A DNA stretch of 64,000 nt from Sphingobium sp. EP60837 (GTDB taxonomy: Bacteria; Pseudomonadota; Alphaproteobacteria; Sphingomonadales; Sphingomonadaceae). The notes beneath the pieces were generated by a model that ran no database searches, was not told where the DNA came from, and saw only the letters and a program-made list of their open reading frames with translations. The stretch covers positions 1,923,501-1,987,500 of the forward strand of contig NZ_CP015986.1 in assembly GCF_001658005.1 (NCBI RefSeq), given 5' to 3'. Position numbers and translations under genes: made by a program. Positions 61,158 through 64,000 of this stretch are shown in pieces. The first letter of the stretch is position 1, and every line of letters begins with the position of its first letter.

Positions 61158-61196
61158 CTTCGCCCGGCATGTTTATCCGTTATCGTATGGGCGAAG
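61158..61196 (+). promoter_or_regulatory. Leader hairpin of the cold-shock gene
   Basis: CTTCGCCC (61158-61165) and GGGCGAAG (61189-61196) form an 8-bp stem with a 23-base AU-rich loop, ending 19 bases before the ATG. The leader region 60979-61215 otherwise contains no gene. A temperature-responsive role is inference from cspA-type leaders. Confidence 0.45.
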
Positions 61197-61215
61197 CGAA
61201 AGTGACCAACAGGGC

Positions 61216-62031
61216 ATGAGTTTTGATAGAGGTCGCCGCGGCGGGCGCGGCAAGGACAAGCGCGACAGTTTCGGCGACGACAATTTTTACGGCGGCGATC
61301 GCGGTGGTTTCGGTGGTGGTTTCGATCGCGGCGGTTTCGGCGGTGATCGTGGCGGTTTCGGCGGTGGTGATCGCGGCGGCTTCGGCGGCGGTGGCGGCGG
61401 CGGCTTCCGCAGCGGCGGTGGCGGCTTCGGCGGCGGCGGCGGTGGTGGTTTCGGCGGCGGCCGTGGTGGCGGCGGCATGCCAGCCCAGGTCGTTGGCGAA
61501 GGCACCGGTGTAGTCAAATTCTTCAATGGTCAGAAGGGCTTCGGCTTCATCGTCCGTGACGATGGCGCGGAAGACGTGTTCGTCCACATCAGCGCTGTCG
61601 AGCAGGCGGGCCTGACCGGCCTGGCCGAAGGTCAGCAGCTCGGCTTCACTCTGGTGGATCGTGGCGGCAAGATTTCGGCGACCGACCTCAAGATCGAAGG
61701 CGAGCCGCTTCCCGTTCAGGAACGCGCACCCCGCGAACCCCGAGCAGGCGGCTTCGGCGGTGATCGCGGCGGCTTCGGCGGCGCGGAACGTGGCCCGCAG
61801 CGCCAGCTGACCGGTGAACGCGCCAGCGGCACCGTGAAGTTCTTCAACGCCATGAAGGGCTTCGGCTTCATCCAGCGCGACGACGGCCAACCCGACGCGT
61901 TCGTCCACATCAGCGCTGTGGAGCGTGCAGGCATGTCCGCCCTCAACGAAGGCGACCGCCTGGACTTCGAACTGGAAGTCGATCGCCGCGGCAAATATGC
62001 CGCCGTGAACCTTCAGTCGAAGGCCGACTAA
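61216..62031 (+). CDS. Two-domain cold-shock protein with Gly/Arg-rich N-terminal tail
   Basis: A 271-residue protein. The first ~105 residues are low-complexity with DRGGFGG-type repeats and poly-Gly runs. Two cold-shock domains follow, each with both RNP motifs: GVVKFFNGQKGFGFIVRDDG and DVFVHISAV; GTVKFFNAMKGFGFIQRDDG and DAFVHISAV. A second short Gly-rich linker joins them. Such tails in RNA-binding proteins promote self-association. I start at ATG 61216 (MSFDRGRRGG); the longer frame crosses the leader hairpin. An intrinsic terminator follows. Confidence 0.92.
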   Translation: MSFDRGRRGGRGKDKRDSFGDDNFYGGDRGGFGGGFDRGGFGGDRGGFGGGDRGGFGGGGGGGFRSGGGGFGGGGGGGFGGGRGGGGMPAQVVGEGTGVVKFFNGQKGFGFIVRDDGAEDVFVHISAVEQAGLTGLAEGQQLGFTLVDRGGKISATDLKIEGEPLPVQERAPREPRAGGFGGDRGGFGGAERGPQRQLTGERASGTVKFFNAMKGFGFIQRDDGQPDAFVHISAVERAGMSALNEGDRLDFELEVDRRGKYAAVNLQSKAD

Positions 62032-62066
62032 AAGCACACCCGACCGCTTTCGCGGAGAGGATAGAA

Positions 62067-62095
62067 GGGGTCGCCTGCCCGGCGGCCCCTTTTTT
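62067..62095 (+). terminator. Intrinsic terminator of the cold-shock gene
   Basis: GGGGTCGCC (62067-62075) pairs with GGCGGCCCC (62081-62089) with one G-U pair; the loop is TGCCC and TTTTTT follows. Confidence 0.9.
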
Positions 62096-62278
62096 GTTGT
62101 ATAGAATATCGGCGGTTGAAGGGGGATGTTGAATGAGGAGCGAGTTGCTCGATCAACCGGGATTAGGCTATCGGAATTGGCCGTTTTGATGCAGCAAGCG
62201 GGGTGAAAGCTGAGCCTCTAAAGTAAAGCAGACCTGTTTACCCACGCGACCTTTACGGCTCGTACGCGGGCCAAAACT

Positions 62279-62875
62279 ATGATGCCACTCGGCCGCACGC
62301 GTCTTGCCCCGCTGGTCTGCCATTATGGCCTGCTCGATCCCGACGTCGCGGTGCATCTGGAAACCGTCGAGCAGACCCCCAACATCGTGGAGAGCGGCCA
62401 CGACATCGCCATCTATTTCGATCCGCCGCCGGACTCGTCGCTCAAGATGAAGTGGCTGACGGACAATCCGCGCATGCTTTGCGCCTCGCCCGCCTATCTG
62501 CAGCGCCGTGGATCGCTGTCCAGCGTCAGCGACCTTGCCGTCCATGACAATGTCGTCGTCGGGCCGGTGCAGCAGGAAATCTGGCGCTCCATTGCGGGGG
62601 AGGGAGCCGCGCCCCGCGTCACGCTCAGCACTAATGATGGCGAATTGGCGCGGGCCTGGGTACTGGACGGTGCGGGCATCGTGATCAAATCCTCTTGGGA
62701 AGTCGCCGACGATATCCCCACCGCACGGCTGCAGCCGGTGCTGGCCGGTCTCAGCCTCCCCGCCTCCACCATCGCCGCCGTCTATCTCCGAGCGCAGGGG
62801 GAGACCGCCAAGGTCCGCTCTTGCCTCGACTTCCTGGCCCGCCATCTGAAGGACCCAAAGACCGCGCTCTTGTGA
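62279..62875 (+). pseudogene. 5'-truncated LysR-family regulator
   Basis: The 198-residue frame is only the effector-binding half of a LysR regulator: GRTRLAPLVCHYGLLDPDVAVHLE, IVESGHDIAIYFDPPPDSSLKMKWL, NPRMLCASPAYLQRRGSL, GELARAWVLDGAGIVIKSSWEVADDI. No helix-turn-helix domain is encoded upstream; the frame before the ATG does not resemble LysR. The N-terminal DNA-binding part therefore seems deleted and the gene is probably a remnant. In 62096-62278 I see nothing else. Confidence 0.75.
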
Positions 62876-62931
62876 AAAATAGGAAAAGTTGGATTCCAAT
62901 TTCCGCCCAGAATCCCGTTTTTCTCGCTATT

Positions 62932-64000
62932 TCATTCACTATTTCCAGTCACCGGCGCCGTCGGCGGCACGATCTTCACCGTCTCGAACCGTTCTTTCCG
63001 CCGCACTCCGGTCAACGGCGGCGGAACATTGACCTGCTCCACCGGCACCCGCTGCCGCATACATTCCGCCTTGTTCTCCCGCGGATCCTGCTGACAATTC
63101 CAAAGCGCCCGCTGCAATCCGGTCCCGGCATTGTGGATATAAGCGAAGCTCATGCTTTCCATCTGATCGCCAGACAGCGGGAATCCGGCAGGCGCGCTCC
63201 CCGCTCGCCAAGCCATGATCCGGCATTCCGGCCGACCTGCGCAGAATGTCTGCGCCATCATCGGCCAGCTCTCTGGCGCCGCCGCCTTGCTCAGTTCGAC
63301 GAGAAAGCTCTTCGCTCCCGGAGCAATCGCGATCAACCGGACTCCGCCCATAATCCGCCCCAGGGATTCCGCCCCGATCGCCTCCTGGGGTTTGGCCGTC
63401 AAAGCCGCCAACGCATCGCCGTTCCCCGGCAGCAATATAGCCGGAAGGCCACCAATGCCCTGCTGATGCGCGATCGAGAGACGGGCGATCCGGGGGATCA
63501 TCGGCTCGATACTTTCGCGGGCCAGGCGGAAGGCGGGCGGCGTTCCCCACCATCCTCGCCAGCGGAAGAAGAGGTGTGTCCCCACCGCCGCGATCTTGTC
63601 CAGGCTCCCGCTCCAATAGGGCACCACCCAGTCGGTATGATAATGGGTGGCATAACCCACCGGCTTGAACACCTTGCCGGCCAGCGCCGCCCTGGCGATC
63701 TCCCGCGCCCGGTCCCAAGCCGCCTGCCCCGGCGTCGTCGCGAGTGCGCCATCGCAGGTGAAGGTGAACTGACAGCCCGTCGATCGCTCCTGCCCCTGGA
63801 AGACGACGCCGCACACCGTCTTAGGGAAAGCCGGATGCCTCACACGGTTCAGCACCACTTGCGCAACCGCCCGTTCCCCGACTGCGTCGTCGCCCGCTTC
63901 ATAAAGCTGCGCCGCGGCCAGGCAGTCAGTGGCCCGCGCCAGATCGGCCTCCGACCCTGCAAAGACAAAAGGCCGGGCCGCCGGGTTAGGCAGTCGCGAA
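62932..64000 (-). CDS. SleB-type cell wall hydrolase (5' end off the window)
   Basis: The frame on the reverse strand runs from the window edge to a stop at 62932. The visible part starts RLPNPAARPFVFAGSEADLARATDCLAAAQLYEAGDDAVGERAVAQVVLNRVRHPAFPKTVCGVVFQG when read in pieces; the last portion plus ERSTGCQFTFTCDG is the Hydrolase_2/SleB core (VVLNRVR, CQFTFTCDG). The C-terminal ~200 residues are a poorly conserved extension ending in a Pro-rich tail. It should cut peptidoglycan in the periplasm. The ATG at 63858 is internal, so the true start is beyond 64000. Confidence 0.85.
   Translation of the reverse strand, partial: SRLPNPAARPFVFAGSEADLARATDCLAAAQLYEAGDDAVGERAVAQVVLNRVRHPAFPKTVCGVVFQGQERSTGCQFTFTCDGALATTPGQAAWDRAREIARAALAGKVFKPVGYATHYHTDWVVPYWSGSLDKIAAVGTHLFFRWRGWWGTPPAFRLARESIEPMIPRIARLSIAHQQGIGGLPAILLPGNGDALAALTAKPQEAIGAESLGRIMGGVRLIAIAPGAKSFLVELSKAAAPESWPMMAQTFCAGRPECRIMAWRAGSAPAGFPLSGDQMESMSFAYIHNAGTGLQRALWNCQQDPRENKAECMRQRVPVEQVNVPPPLTGVRRKERFETVKIVPPTAPVTGNSE

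Noticed and set aside
61180..62037. A 285-residue Ala/Thr-rich minus-strand frame.
   Set aside because: It is antisense to the Gly-rich cold-shock protein, and its composition simply reflects the GGC/GGT repeats.
1..64000. CRISPR arrays, insertion sequences, prophage or toxin-antitoxin modules.
   Set aside because: No regularly spaced repeats, transposase, integrase, phage structural or toxin-antitoxin gene was recognised.

Overview
The window reads as about 64 kb of a high-GC alphaproteobacterial chromosome, most likely a sphingomonad (Sphingobium, Sphingomonas or Novosphingobium type). Three things point there: the gene families (RNase E with a long acidic and Arg-rich tail, HWE histidine kinase, BioF2-type GNAT proteins, lptC/lptA next to RNase D), the dispersed palindromic repeats with cores like CCTTCGACAGGCTC and CCCCGGCTCAAGCCC, and frequent GTG or TTG starts. 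It is mostly core chromosome. I found no transposase, integrase, phage gene or CRISPR array.

Layout. 1-5.2 kb (minus strand): a DsbA-like thiol oxidoreductase, an M48 periplasmic protease and rne, behind a long structured rne leader. 5.2-11.2 kb (plus): cell wall amidase, PBP1A, prfB, a lipoprotein-like methyltransferase and a PilZ protein. 11.2-13.4 kb (minus): a TelA/XpaC pair plus a 51-residue membrane protein, behind a 22-bp palindrome. 13.5-16.6 kb: typA with a clear terminator, and a DUF1176 protein. 16.6-20.7 kb (minus): egtD and egtB (ergothioneine), a cobalamin adenosyltransferase, a small twin-TM protein and gluQ. 20.7-28.4 kb: HNH nuclease, Crp/Fnr regulator, murA, HWE kinase with a convergent response regulator, DNA glycosylase, ferredoxin, a lipoprotein and an rRNA methyltransferase. 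28.5-35.8 kb: tRNA-Tyr, SMR exporter, GH3 glucosidase, ABC-F ATPase, MaoC, an NTF2-like protein and a GGDEF enzyme.

35.8-42.8 kb looks accessory: a decayed TonB-receptor fragment followed by a tight operon of MFS transporter, Gfo/Idh oxidoreductase, cytosolic TIM-barrel isomerase, exported TIM-barrel isomerase and a lipoprotein PQQ dehydrogenase with an inserted cytochrome c domain. I infer a sugar or glycoside oxidation route, possibly through keto-sugars. A tRNA-Ser gene lies just beyond it.

43.4-64 kb: alanine dehydrogenase, TSUP transporter, a PLD-type cardiolipin synthase, rpoZ (TTG start), a DnaQ-like nuclease, a spermidine-synthase-like protein, ung, a class A beta-lactamase-fold protein without Glu166, a GNAT/JmjC/GNAT group, and a glycan-precursor set (UDP-sugar epimerase, kpsF, kdsB with an apparent CTG start). 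The right end holds a phosphatase, a secreted Ala/Pro-rich protein, lptA-lptC-rnd, a two-domain cold-shock protein with a Gly-rich N-terminus, a truncated LysR gene and a SleB-type hydrolase that runs off the edge.
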